Both the position numbers and the translations under genes were made by a program. Positions 37,576 through 48,543 of a DNA stretch of 64,000 nucleotides are shown here, in pieces (positions within the stretch are counted from its first letter, which is position 1; each line of letters opens with the position of its first letter). The notes below the pieces were generated by a model. It saw nothing but the letters and a program-made list of their open reading frames with translations. It was not told the origin of the DNA and searched no databases. This DNA is from Bryopsis sp. KO-2023 (taxonomy: Eukaryota; Chlorophyta; Ulvophyceae; Bryopsidales; Bryopsidaceae): NCBI GenBank assembly GCA_030272585.1, contig BSYQ01000009.1, forward strand, positions 868,001-932,000, written 5' to 3'.

Positions 37576-38646
37576 ATGGCGAACGTCAGCCCCTCGGACG
37601 TCGATATTGTGATCCCAACAATTCGCAACCTCGACTTCCTGGAGGACTGGCGAAAGTTTTTCGAACAGTATCACCTGATTATCGTCCAGGACGGGGATCC
37701 TTCGAGGACCGTCAAAGTTCCTCCAGGCTTCGACTACGAGCTTTACAACAGGAACGATATAGAGAGAATCCTCGGCGACAAAGCATGGTGCATCAGTTTC
37801 AAGGACTCTGCTTGTCGTTGCTTCGGATGGCTTATGTCGAAAAAGAAGTATATATACACGATCGACGACGACTGCTTTGTGGCGAAAGATCCCGAAGGCA
37901 ATGATATTGACGCGATCAAGCAGCACCTGATAAACCTGACGACGCCCTCGACGCCTTTCTACTTCAACACTCTGTACGACCCTTACAGAGATGGGGCCGA
38001 CTTCGTTCGTGGCTACCCCTTCAGCTTGCGGGAGGGAGTGCCGACAGCGGTTTCTCACGGACTGTGGATGAATATCCCTGACTACGACGCGCCAACACAA
38101 ATGGTGAAACCGTGGGAACGAAACACGAGGTATGTGGACGCAGTTATGACCGTTCCCAAAGGCTCCCTGATGCCCACGTGCGGAATGAACTTGGGATTCG
38201 ACAGGGAGCGCGTTGGGGCGGCGATGTACTTCGGGCTCATGGGTGCTGGCCAACCAATCGGGCGTTACGACGACATGTGGGCAGGATGGTGCAGCAAAGT
38301 GATCTGCGACCATTTGAGTTTGGGAACCAAGACTGGGCTTCCTTACTTGTGGCACAGCAAGGCTTCCAACCCTTTCGTAAATCTGAGAAAGGAGTTCAAA
38401 GGCATCTTTTGGCAAGAGGACATCGTGGCTTTCTTCCAGAAAGTGAAATTGAGTGAGCGAGCCACCGATGCTGAAATTTGCATGCTGGAAATCGCGGAGG
38501 CAGTGAAATCTGACCTGGGACACCTGGATCCCTACTTCGAAAAGTTGGCCCAGGGGATGGTCACTTGGATCGAGGCTTGGAGGGAACAACAAGCTAAAAT
38601 TGCAACGGATGCTGAGAAATCAGAGAACAAGGCACTGGGTGCCTAG
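37576..38646 (+). CDS. RGP: UDP-arabinopyranose mutase / reversibly glycosylated protein
   Basis: Interconverts UDP-arabinopyranose and UDP-arabinofuranose at the cytosolic face of the Golgi, supplying furanose for wall polymers and glycoproteins. The gene is a single exon of 356 residues, close to the family's usual 350-365. ATG 37576 (ACCATGG) is chosen because [17 protein letters not shown] starts soon after it; the frame stays open upstream to about 37435 but that extension looks like leader. Landmarks are VQDGDP, the DDDC (DXD) metal and nucleotide site in YTIDDDCF, the [13 protein letters not shown] segment with the arginine that is self-glycosylated in plant members, [10 protein letters not shown] and [11 protein letters not shown]. 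Being intronless sets it apart from the other large genes here. Confidence 0.97.
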   Translation: MANVSPSDVDIVIPTIRNLDFLEDWRKFFEQYHLIIVQDGDPSRTVKVPPGFDYELYNRNDIERILGDKAWCISFKDSACRCFGWLMSKKKYIYTIDDDCFVAKDPEGNDIDAIKQHLINLTTPSTPFYFNTLYDPYRDGADFVRGYPFSLREGVPTAVSHGLWMNIPDYDAPTQMVKPWERNTRYVDAVMTVPKGSLMPTCGMNLGFDRERVGAAMYFGLMGAGQPIGRYDDMWAGWCSKVICDHLSLGTKTGLPYLWHSKASNPFVNLRKEFKGIFWQEDIVAFFQKVKLSERATDAEICMLEIAEAVKSDLGHLDPYFEKLAQGMVTWIEAWREQQAKIATDAEKSENKALGA

Positions 38647-39379
38647 ATGGGAGTAAGTGTCATTGATTCCTTTAGTTAGGGTCATGGGATTGTCATTAAT
38701 TTCTTTTCAATAAGAGCCCTTATGAGGGTTGGGACAGTTCAACAGTCTTCTTACATATAATTCACTTTTTCGGGGGGCTGGGGGAGAAAAGTGTTTCATC
38801 GAAGTGGGTTTACATAGCCATTAATGTGATGGCTTATGCAGCAGGCCAGAATCAACCAATATGACATTGAACACTAGGGTTTTTGGTGCTTCTTGTGCAA
38901 TGGGAGATTGATTCTCTCTTGTAAATGATTCTGGATGTCAACTGATGGATTCATTGGAGTTGATATGCTCTCGATTCACAAGACTCCTGAGGGGGATATG
39001 AATAAAGTGACTGCTTGCAAGCAATTGCAATATTCTGTGGTGATGAAATTTGGCAGTGGGCAAGCATGTGAGCCGGGCTGGACCATCTCTGTCCAGATGA
39101 CTTTTTTGTGGTGCTCCTTATCGCTTCCAGCAACACCTAAAGGCATCAAAAGTCCAGATTCGACACCAAAAACTTGTGGTTCAGGTCGGTTTGTATGGGT
39201 GTCTGGTTACTCTTGTGCAAAAGTTAACTCCAGCAATCTTCATTCAAGAAATATAGACTCCACACCACATATGTCGAGATGGAGAAAAGACAAGCGATTG
39301 GTTTTTGGATCTCAATTGCGGGTGTTGTAGACTCTCTGGCAGCTCCTGGAAGTGAGCAAAGTCGACGTTATCCATGGAT
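38647..39379. other. intergenic, no gene seen
   Basis: 3' region of RGP. A plus-strand frame at 38935-39330 is open but has no domain-like content and overlaps the next candidate on the other strand. Confidence 0.45.
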
Positions 39380-39818
39380 TCATTTGGAACGGGGACTCGC
39401 TGACATGAAGGACGCCAACGGATCTGCTGGTCCAAATTCACTGTTGTTGCGAACGAAGGTCGCACGGAACGCCCATGCGCAACAACGCTGTTGAGTTAAA
39501 ATAAGATGAGATTGGGCAACTGTGTGGTAACACATAGGTGAACAGGAAAAAATTTTGGTTGATAGCAAATCAGTATTGCTCAAACAGAGCTTCAACAGTG
39601 AACGGAGCGTAGCCAAAAGGGGGGTTCCAACCTGCAGCATATCGGCAGCTTACTACGGGAGTGCGTGTGACGATAGTGATGGGTTTTATGCAAGGGATCG
39701 GGGAACAAGCTTTGCGGGCTGCACTCACGGCGGCGAAGCTTGCAGTGCTTGGCTTCTTGCTCACGCACGAGCCAACGATGGTGTCGAAAGTGGAAGGTGG
39801 GAATCGAGTCGCGCTCAT
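39380..39818 (-). CDS. candidate small plastid-targeted protein
   Basis: Two exons, 39818-39654 and 39487-39380, join in phase 0 (donor GTAAGC, acceptor AACAG) and give 90 residues. The N-terminus, MSATRFPPSTFDTIVGS and onward, is rich in Ser, Ala, Thr and Lys and lacks acids after Asp12, as in a chloroplast transit peptide. The short mature part has RATFVRNNSEFGPADPLAS. I recognise no family. The call rests on the transit-like composition and the clean splice junction. It could be a chance model, since open frames exist on the other strand too. Confidence 0.3.
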
Positions 39819-40853
39819 AGACGTCAAATCCGCTTTTTTTTTCTCAAACCCTGCAGGTATGATGACAACCAGCATGTTTATCTGTGTATTCAGTGGGTGG
39901 AAGCGAGGCGGGCAACAGGTAGCAGCATCTTCTGGAAAAGGATTAAAGCGCGTCGAAAACCAACCCTGGACTCTGCGGAGTTTAACCCCGCGAAGCCCGC
40001 GAATAATCTTTGAGACTTTTAGGAGGGTACCGTTGGGTTTTCCTTAGCGACGTGGATACTTCTGTTGGGTGTGCGCTCTCTTTCACGGTAACTGGAGAGT
40101 GGTGCAACGTTGTACAGAAGAGAGAAAAAAAAGCTTTACAAGATTTATTCCGTAATGTCGCTCTGGTGATTGGAAAAAAAAAAGAAGAAGAATGAAAAAA
40201 ACAGATGTTTTTCTGAACACAAAATTTTGGGGTTTGAACAGAGAACTCGAAAGACTTGCACAAAAAGGGAATTCGAAATTTTGGAGGCGGCTGAGAGGGA
40301 AGGGAATGCATGCACCATTCAATAAGGTTAGAATTTGAGAAATTCAACGGAGCCTAGCTCTGGAGGAGAAGATTTCTGATGAACCTTGATTTTTGTTTGT
40401 ACGAACTGTGGATTGGATATTTTATTGGGACGCAGTCTTCGACCAAACACGCAGCGAAGAAGGAATGAATCAGTGGTTTGAACGGTTGAAGAGTGTCAGT
40501 TTTGGCATAAAAAAGGGGAACACCAAAACAAAAAAAAATTGAACCTTGTAAGGAGAAAAGTATGTAAAATTAACGATTGCAGCAGTTATGATGTATAAAA
40601 ACCCACGCATCCGAAAACAGGAAAAGATTTGTTTACAGGTGAATTCATCATGTCCAGCAGAAAACACTACTTCAAGCATCAATCAGTTCTACAGTTCATA
40701 CACCCATCTGCATTCAAGATCAGATCAGATCAATCCCAAGAATTAAAAAAATCCCTAATTGCTGCCGGTCCTTCCACATGATCCAGGAGGGAAAAAAATA
40801 TATATGTCTCAAATTAAATCGCCACACTTCAGGTAGGGCCGAAACGCTGCAGT
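39819..40853. other. intergenic, no gene seen
   Basis: 1.0 kb between the candidate plastid gene and the 3' end of the DUF1350 gene. A/T-rich with short homopolymers. No supported frame. Confidence 0.5.
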
Positions 40854-42203
40854 CTATATAACCGGTTCATCACTGACATCCACACGAACGAAAGTATCCA
40901 TCCATTGAATCACCCCCTCCGCCAACCGCCTGTTGCTGTCGATTCCTGAAATTTCATTCAGCTGACTGGGTATACCAGTGGAGCCATCCAACCCCAGCCA
41001 CTCAAGATTGCCTCCGATAGGTGTCAAATGATTTCCATCCAGTTGGAGGCCATCCACTCGAATCGGCCTCCCGTTCTTCAGCAACCCCATGATTTCGTCG
41101 GTTTCGTCAATGCTATCATCCGAGAATTTCACCATTAAGGTTGCTGGCACGTTGTAGCTGTTCTGGATGACTGACCTGGACTCCATCGGAGCAGGGATGA
41201 AATCAGAAACCCCCTCCCGCAGCTCACCCAAGACGGAGTCGATCTGGTCGAAAATGGGGGGTATCGAAGGAATGAGCAAGTCTTTAATGGGCTGATTCGG
41301 TGAGGTTTCCAGCACCACTGAAGTGACATCCTTCAAAAGAGCAATTGGATCTGGGAAAGGATTGAGTGGCAAGCTGTCGTAGGCCATCAGGGTCGATCGG
41401 AGGGTGTCGAACAAACCGGGGATAGGGACGGCGCCCTCGATTTCCTTGTTGTTCGTCGAAATGATGATGTTGGAGGTTTTGGAGGGGGTCTCGCAGAAAC
41501 ACCCGATAAGCAAATGCATCAAGGCTCCCATGCTGTGGCCGACGCCATGGATCGGGGTATCTGCTGGAGCGCAGTATGACAGACTGGAGGACCTCACCTC
41601 ATCGAGCGTGTTCCAAAACTCCTGTTTCACAAAGCAAGAAAATTCAAAAGGGAAGGAAAGAGCGCTTTTGCTCATTTCCCACATTTGCAATGAGGTTTGG
41701 AAAATTAGCTCACCTTGTGGAGTTTGGTCGCACATTCCTGGTGTTTGAACGTAATGGCAAATGGAGTCGCTATAACGGTGTACCCGGACGTAGTGATTGA
41801 ATCTATCATTAAAGGATAAACCACCTGAGGTGCTGCACAAGCAAAGGCACCCCCCAAGAAATGGCAAACCCCCTTCACCTCGCCTTTGGCTGGATACACC
41901 AACGACCCTGAAACCTACCACAGACAATACAAAAAAAGTGAATGCATCTTTGGATGGGGAAACAAACGCACACATGTTTCGATCAGGGAAACTAGGCCAT
42001 TTTTGCAAGGGAGAGTTCAGCGAAAATGCATATCAATAGTGTCGTCTACTGTATTTCTCAGCAAAACACGTCCATGTACTCACCTTTTTGGGAAGAGGAG
42101 GGGCCAGAGAGCGTGTCGCCATTGCTTGAACCCGACATCTGTTGTTGCTCCTCCTCCTTGTCTGGAAAGCATTGTGTGGAGATTGCCTCCCAAGGAACTG
42201 CAT
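40854..42203 (-). CDS. DUF1350 alpha/beta-hydrolase, plastid-targeted
   Basis: Member of the DUF1350 family found in cyanobacteria and plastid-bearing eukaryotes; its substrate is unknown. Exons are 42203-42084, 41914-41714 and 41621-40854, all phase 0, giving 362 residues. The first 40 residues contain many Arg, Gln and Ser and no acids, as in a chloroplast transit peptide. The core begins GVCHFLGGAFACAAPQVVYP, the family's signature strand and loop, then TVIATPFAITFKHQ, and carries a GHSMG nucleophile elbow near residue 130. The long last exon ends DEPVI. A different acceptor for exon 2 (41907) would put exon 1 in another frame and remove the transit peptide, so I prefer 41914. It is divergent from UROS with 351 bp between starts. 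Confidence 0.87.
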
Positions 42204-42554
42204 TAGAACAGAACCCCTGGTGAACAAAAACAAACACCCGGAGAGTCTTTCCTCACCATAAATGTCTTTAAAGGATGCGCATTCTACTGAGATCTTGCCA
42301 CATTCCACATGGGATGCCAATTCCACCAACAGCACTCGAACAACGGTGTTTGGAAAGCAGAATGGTAGAACGCCGTTTCAGGTTACCTCCCCTGCGTGCA
42401 GGTTGGCATCGTGACGGGCAGAATCGGGTGAAATGCACTTGTGTGTGAATTGTTTCGTTGGCTTTTTGAATGGAACTGGTGGTCGTACGAGATGAATCTC
42501 TGGCTGGCGAGCATCAAGTCTCGTTGACAGAATCGTCCAAGCCAATTGCCAGGG
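42204..42554. promoter_or_regulatory. divergent promoter of two plastid-protein genes
   Basis: 351 bp between the DUF1350 and UROS start codons. It may include 5' leader exons, since a strong GTGAGG donor exists at about 42256 on the minus strand. No TATA box is evident. Confidence 0.45.
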
Positions 42555-43394
42555 ATGGCGACAACTGGTCATGGAGTGGTGCTTATTTCCAGACCGAGAT
42601 TGGCCAGGCCTTTTTCGCGAAAAACGGGTCGACCTGTCGTTTTGCGGGCCGAGGCTGCTCGGACAGCCCTTGTGACGCGGGAAAAAGGAAAGAATTCTCA
42701 ACTGATAAATGCTCTCCAGCCTCACGGAGTTGAGTGCCTTGAACTGCCCTTGATCGAGCATAGGCCGGGGAAGGATGTCGGAGAGCTGCCAGCAGTGTTG
42801 CAATCTGTCGCGTTCGAGTGGGTGACGATAACATCTCCCCAAGCCGCGGAAGTGTTCTTGGAGGCCTGGGCCCTGGCAGGTCGACCTGACGTGCGAGTCG
42901 CATCCGTGGGCAAGGGGACGTCAAGAGTTCTGGAGAATGGCGGCGTCGCGCCAGCATTCACGCCGTCGGTCGCAAACGCTGCCACGTTATCGAAGGAGCT
43001 CCCAATACCCGACTCGACGAACGGCGGGAAAGTCTTGTACCCCGCTTCTGCAAAGGCCAGGAGTGAGCTACAAGACGGATTGGCGTCGCGAGGGTTCGAA
43101 GTCACCCGTCTGAATACGTACGACACCGTTCCAGTGGAAAGCGTCGCTGATGACGACCTTCGCGGAGCGTTAAAAGCGGACGTCGTCACGTTCGGATCTC
43201 CGTCTGCGGTGAAAGCATGGCGAAGAGTTGCGGGGGAGAGGTCCGGAAACGATGTGGCAGTCGCGTGTATAGGGGGCACTTCGGCTAAGGCAGCCGAAGG
43301 CGCTGGGTTCACGAACGTCTATTACCCGAAGAAGCCTGGCGTGGAAGGGTGGGCGGAATCTGTTCTAGACGCCTTGGACGCTACTGCGAGTTGA
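42555..43394 (+). CDS. UROS: uroporphyrinogen-III synthase, plastid-type
   Basis: Closes and rearranges hydroxymethylbilane to uroporphyrinogen III in the plastid, the common step to heme and chlorophyll. Single exon, 279 residues. ATG 42555 gives MATTGHGVVLISRPRLARPF, a basic acid-free leader of about 35 residues before the HemD fold starts at ALVTREKGKNSQL. The fold continues with ELPLIEH, WVTITSPQAAEVF, VASVGKGTSRVLENGG, then the second lobe with VLYPASAKARSELQDGL, VTRLNTYDTVP, VTFGSPSAVKAWRR and VACIGGTSAKAAEGAGF. Length and order match plant UROS. HemD proteins conserve few catalytic residues, so activity cannot be judged from motifs. The gene is GC-rich compared with its surroundings. 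Confidence 0.92.
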   Translation: MATTGHGVVLISRPRLARPFSRKTGRPVVLRAEAARTALVTREKGKNSQLINALQPHGVECLELPLIEHRPGKDVGELPAVLQSVAFEWVTITSPQAAEVFLEAWALAGRPDVRVASVGKGTSRVLENGGVAPAFTPSVANAATLSKELPIPDSTNGGKVLYPASAKARSELQDGLASRGFEVTRLNTYDTVPVESVADDDLRGALKADVVTFGSPSAVKAWRRVAGERSGNDVAVACIGGTSAKAAEGAGFTNVYYPKKPGVEGWAESVLDALDATAS

Positions 43395-44142
43395 TTTCTC
43401 GGCCGATCTGGGCTCACACACCCCGTGCTTTTGGCCGTTTCTTGAGCTTTTTGTTTGGACGTTGGAGTCCAAAACCATGTATGATATGTTCCACATTTTG
43501 GAAAATCAGAATTCTAGGCAGAATTCCATCGGACTGTTTTTTGGACCAGCGACTTCCACCAGCCTTGTACCGATTAACACCACCGCTTCCAACCAAGATT
43601 TCCACATGTTCCATTCGAGTGCAACAGTTTTTTTTTAAACAAAATTTCTACTGTTCCATTCGAGTTCAACAGCCACTATCATGGGTTTTTTTCCCAATGC
43701 CACCCAATATCTTTGTTTGAGAATTTCACTTTGAAAACAAATTCTTACACCCAAACACCCACCCCCCTTACACAATCCAGGAAAAAGCCACAAAAATTGC
43801 CTGTGAATCCTTCAAGTTTCGAACAGTGAGGTATGGCTGTACTGTCTGTCTGTCACGATGCACGCCCTGCAAATCATCAAGAATTTTTGTTTTTTTCGTT
43901 GCCCTTCTCCCAGGCCCCCAAGAATGAATCGAATAATCCCCACTATTTCTCTAATTCATTTCAGCCCACAGAATCCAGAAAAGGGGGAGAAAAAATGTAT
44001 ACATATATCAAAATACTCACTGTTCAGGAAACTGCATGAACTCGGGCACCTCCCTCGACTTCTTCCCTTGTGTGGGGTACGGTGGCTGTGAATGTATGGC
44101 GGCTGAATCCCCCCCCCAAAAAAAAACTAAATCTCGTATTAC
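43395..44142. other. intergenic, no gene seen
   Basis: 3' region of UROS meeting the 3' region of a convergent minus-strand candidate. A GTTCCATTCGAGT sequence occurs twice (about 43609 and 43655). No supported frame. Confidence 0.5.
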
Positions 44143-45255
44143 TCATCCATCTGTCTGCCGTCGAGTTCTGGACCTCGTTTGCCGGGGGACTGAAGCGGGG
44201 CTGGATTCAGGCGTGGCTTTTGACTTTTTTCTGCCCCTGTTTGCTGGTGGCCCGGTTATTTTTCGTTTCGGCCCTGATTTTCCTGCCGGTGTTTTTTTCT
44301 GACTTTCCTTGCTTGCCTCCACTCTCTTGCTTCTCAGTATTGGAATATCAGGTTCGTTTCGGATGACCTGGGAAGCTGAAAATCAAAACAGTGCGTTTCA
44401 GGATATGAAAGCAGGGGTGGTAGAATCCACTCGGCGCATTATGCCAATACATAATGGTTTTTTTTCCTTTTTATTTTAAGGTGTTGAAACGAAGGGGCAA
44501 AAACCATCGTTCAATACATACTGGAGTTATAATTTTTCTTTTACTATCTTCTTTCGCCTTCACAGTATATAAAACAAAAACGACAAAAGAAAATGAAAAA
44601 TAGAAAATAGATGGCGCCTGAACAGTATAAAGGAAAGATTTTCTTTTCAGGAAGCGAAATAATATTCCCTTTCTCCCTTCTAATTTTCCGTCCTTTTTTT
44701 TCCCTAAATTCTATTAAGCATTATTGATGGTCGGCCTACCTGGGGCCTGTGTTTCGTGTTTGCAGAGGTAAGGTGCCAGCGGTTTCGCAATTATATCAGC
44801 GGTTGTGAGATTTCCTCTGGAGTTGCCAAAACCCACCACAAGAAAAAGTCGATCAAACCAAAGACAAACATCCCAATGTGCAGTGCAATTCCTCTCATAT
44901 TTCATATTCGTTTTTTAACTATCCGAGAATTTTCCTCCTTTTTCCCCTCTTTGCTTTACTTTTCAAATCCAAAGCAGTTGGAAGTTCGACTTTTCACAAG
45001 TGCCCACCCCTTACTCTGAAAAGTATCTTTCCTTTGGTTTTTATTCTGTTTTGTTCACAGTGAATCCAATGCAAATCTTTTGTTGGAGTTTTCTGAAATC
45101 CTTCGACAGTGAATCCTGACGACTTCGTCCACCTCCAGAAAGAAAAAACCGCTCTTGTTGATTTCTTCTCGGACCAAAAAAGTTCAACACTTATCAACTC
45201 ACCGAGAAGGCAGGTTCCGAAGAAGTTCTCGCAAACACAGTGAATCTTCCTCCAT
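44143..45255 (-). CDS. candidate small basic nuclear protein
   Basis: Three exons, 45255-45203, 44816-44740 and 44375-44143, join in phase (2 then 1) and give 120 residues. The start reads MEEDSLCLRELLRNLPSR and its donor is GTGAGT. The middle exon, NLTTADIIAKPLAPYLC, follows a good pyrimidine tract. The last exon is strongly Lys/Arg/Pro/Ser-rich (KSGPKRK, NRGRKKSKATP, RQTRSRTRRQTDG) and ends at TGA 44143-44145. Such a tail suggests nucleic-acid binding. I recognise no family, and a further small exon within the 386-bp first intron is possible. Confidence 0.45.
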
Positions 45256-46387
45256 TTCAACCTCTCTCTTTACCCACGCGACCCGAATTAACACAAAAAC
45301 TGTGCGCTCTTTTACTGCTTTTTTTTGTTTGCGTTGGAATATGCGCCTTTCTCTTTTTCCAATAACGACACACCGGCGTTGCACTTCTTTCTCCTTCGAC
45401 TCTTTCTGCTTTTTCTGTCAGAGACCAATTATCATCCGACAGAAAGCACAGAAATGGCTGAAACAAAGCGATGCAATCCCGAACTTCCGCCCAGAAGTGT
45501 CTGAGGAAGTGTGAGGAAGTGTGATGTGGATGGAGGCTGGGGGCTGATTGGCTGTGATAGCAGATTGACTGATTCTCTGAAAAATGTTGGCAGGTGGTGC
45601 TTGGCCTCTGGTGTGGAATGTCGTTTTAAAATCCTGGCATGTCTAATTTACATTTGCAGATGGTTGCTGTGCAGTTTGTACAGTTAAGACTCCAGGTTGT
45701 GGTATTTGAAGGGACTTTGGTTGGAATGGAATGTTCTTACTTTTAAAATTTGAATTCAACACAACTTAATTTAGTGCACAGCTGTGTGCCTTGCGATACG
45801 CAGCTGGAAGCCCAACACAATACAAAAACATAAGGCTGCTTGTTCGACATTGACAGATCTAAAAAGGGTTGGAAATTTTCAATGAGTCTAGGTTTCATTT
45901 GGGGGCTTTTTTATTGGAGTCCCTTCTCTTCAGTTTGAACCACATTTTCGTGTCTGAATTCCTTATTTCGGCGCCAACATTACGAGATCAGCACATGAAA
46001 GGGTTGAGAAAACTAGAAAAAGCTTCTGTATACGTTTATTGATGAGCCAATGGACGAGGGAAAGAAACAGGGCAAAGGCGACAATACGTGCCGCGTGTGA
46101 AATTAAACATTACACGCCGGGGGGGCCCCGGGGGCAACAGCCGAAGACTCGTTATAAGCACTAGCAACTTTTTACCAATTCTACGGTGCGTTAACAGCCG
46201 CCTACCGCCAAGCACACTGTAAATTTGCTTTTACACCCGAGTATTTTTATTCTGTTTCTGTGCACATGCCGCACTGCTCACCGACCCCGAGCAAACGAAA
46301 CGCTTTTTGCGCGGCGCGTCAGGCACCGTGGCCGCCGCACATTTCTGCGACCCTGGGAATACGGGCACCTTTAGCGAGTCAAACGAG
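45256..46387. other. intergenic with a GC-rich palindromic island
   Basis: 45256-46000 is upstream of the small basic gene and shows nothing specific. 46090-46140 holds a short perfect stem (GCGTGT and ACACGC around a 13-base loop) next to a GC palindrome based on GGGGGGGCCCCGGGGG. AATAAA on the minus strand at 46040-46035 may end a transcript that comes from the exon at 46388-46618. Confidence 0.4.
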
Positions 46388-46618
46388 CTACAAATTGAAC
46401 GCGCAACTGACGCGACCTGGGGCTGACTTGCTAATGTTGCCGGTTAGAAAAATGGCCCCAAACCGGCATTCAGACAGAGATCTGTCAGCGGTTTTCCGTC
46501 GTCCTCTGGTATTGTCCGCGGCCCAGAGGACCTCGCAAGGATCCAGTACACCCGAGTTTGTTTCCAAAACGGGTGGTGCCATCTCAAGCAATCCACTTCT
46601 CCAAGTCACACCCATCTG
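46388..46618 (-). CDS. possible terminal exon of an unknown minus-strand gene
   Basis: Open to TAG 46388 and preceded by a very good acceptor (a T/C tract of about 15 bases, then TTTTCAG). It encodes about 76 residues beginning MGVTWRSGLLEM. The island 46030-46620 is markedly richer in G+C than its low-complexity flanks. I could not find a convincing upstream exon. A plus-strand frame (46260-46619) covers the same DNA and cannot be excluded. Confidence 0.25.
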   Translation of the reverse strand, partial: QMGVTWRSGLLEMAPPVLETNSGVLDPCEVLWAADNTRGRRKTADRSLSECRFGAIFLTGNISKSAPGRVSCAFNL

Positions 46619-47112
46619 AAAAGGGGAAAAAAAACCACACACTGCAAGCAAATCCTCTTGCATTTCCAGAAAACGACAAAAGAAAGATAAAGGGACGCTG
46701 GGTAAGAAAAACTCTTTGAAAAACATTTCCCCAAACAAATTTCAGCCCTCGACCACGATATTCACCGAATTTTTTAGTTCTTTTTGGTGCTTCTCTCTTT
46801 TTCAAAGAACTCTAACCGCTTGGCAAGCAACCCCTTTTTTTTCCTTCATTAACTGTGATATTAACATTCGAGTTCCATTCAACTACCCGGCACATGTCCA
46901 TTGATCACAAAAACTGCCCCATGTTTTGAAGGCGCTGCAGAATGAAAATAAAAAGATACCCCAAAAAGAAACACGACATCTAAAAGGAAAGAAATAACGA
47001 AAAAAAAGCCAAAAACAAAAACGAACAAAACAAACAAGAAGCAACTCGAAGCCAAACACGCCCTCTTCCCTTACGCTCTTCACAAGCATTCGTTGTTTTT
47101 TTTTCTTTTTTT

Positions 47113-47190
47113 CTAAATCTTTTTCCCCCTCGTAAGGTAACCTCTTTTTTTCTAAATCTTTTTCCCCCTCGTAAGGTAACCTCGTCGATC
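47113..47190. repeat. 39-bp tandem duplication
   Basis: Two adjacent, essentially identical 39-bp units with core CTAAATC...CCCCCTCGTAAGGTAACCT. Seen directly; non-coding context. Confidence 0.85.
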
Positions 47191-48532
47191 TGAAAAAAGA
47201 GGGAAGAAAAACACCACCACCACACACATACACAGAAAAACTCACAAAAAAACTTTTTGGCTACTGAATAACCCACAGCAAAAAAAAACGCCGACAGCGA
47301 GTTCTGCGAAAAAAAACGTGATCCAAAGAAATGGTGAAGAGAGCAAGTATCGTTAGACGTGCATTCTGCTCGTTTTTTTGTGTTTTTTTTTCCTCCCATT
47401 TTTTTTCTCTCCTTCCTATTGTTTGTTTTTTTCCTTTTTTTTTATTGGACACTCCGGCTTATGAAACCATTTACCGTTTTTGTAAATTAGCATTTCTCGG
47501 TCCCCCAACTTAACACTTGTTTTTCCAGAACTCCCCCCACGATTTTTTTTCTTTTTTTCCCCTCCCTTATGTTTTCATTTCTCAAACCCACCCTCTGACG
47601 CTTACTTTTTTTTTTTTCCTTCTTCCCACCTTTTCGGCAACCCCCCATGCATTCCAAAAACCAAACAGCAATGAGATTCATAAAAAAACAATCTCCCTCC
47701 CAACCCTTCTAAAACCCCCATGAATACAATACATTTTTTCCCAGTCCCTGTTTCTCGTCTTTATGAGAGGAAGGGGTACCTTTGCAGCATTACTTTTTTC
47801 CCTCACACTTTTTTTTCCTTCCCCCTGCTCATTTTTGCTCAGAAAATTCACCCCCCCCCCCCTGATGCTGACCCCTAGTAATTGATTTTGGATCAACAGG
47901 ACTTATTTGACCATCTACGCTGAGCAATGATGAATGGATAAATATCAAACCCTGGAACTTCCCCTTGCCTCTCTTTCTGTTTTTTTTTTTTTCTCTCTTA
48001 ATTTCCCCCCAACACCCCCCCTCCCAAAATAGTTACCCAACACTGCCATTTCAAAGAAAGGACGCACTGTATATTCAAAAGAAAGGGGAAAAAAAACCCA
48101 GCTTCCAACAGCTCTTCACTTCTCTTTCACTGCAACAGCAACAAAAACAATGGAGGTCTCCATCAGATTATGCAGACCCATTTGCGAAAATTATGACAAG
48201 TGGTGGCAACTTTTACAAATTTTTCTGCAGAAAAAGGACTTCTGCAAATAAAACTGTTGGAACTCCAGCGAAAACAAACCACACGAGCAAAAAAAACATG
48301 AAGAAATAAATAAATGAACAAATAAATGTATAAATAAATGATGCCATTTGTATTGAGCACGAAAGTCTGACCAGGACAGGACAAAAAAAGAGAATGTCGG
48401 TATGTGTAGTCACACCAAAAACTACATTGTTCTTTAAAAATTTTTTGGGGAAAAAAAACATGCACATTATCCAGTTGTAACGCCTGCAGCGCACAAATCG
48501 AATCTTAGTGGAATTTTTTTGTTGGGCAAAGG

Positions 48533-48538
48533 TTTATT
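48533..48538 (-). promoter_or_regulatory. poly(A) signal of trypsin-fold gene A
   Basis: AATAAA on the minus strand only a few bases after the TAG at 48546-48544. Confidence 0.45.
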
Positions 48539-48543
48539 CTTTT

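Larger units (their letters stand above)
46619..48543. other. low-complexity intergenic DNA
   Basis: Plus strand rich in A, C and T homopolymers, poor in G, lying 3' of the minus-strand trypsin-fold gene. Contains the 39-bp duplication and several ATAAAT/AAATAA repeats near 48305-48345. No supported exon. Confidence 0.55.

Noticed and set aside
37483-38592. 369-codon minus-strand frame opposite RGP
   Set aside because: Exact antisense of a highly conserved gene; no protein-like motifs.
39555-40013. Two overlapping plus-strand frames of 128 and 152 codons
   Set aside because: No domain, no splice structure, and they oppose a better minus-strand model over part of their length.
41797-42206. 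Plus-strand frames opposite the DUF1350 gene
   Set aside because: Shadow frames; the minus strand carries the family signature and GHSMG motif.
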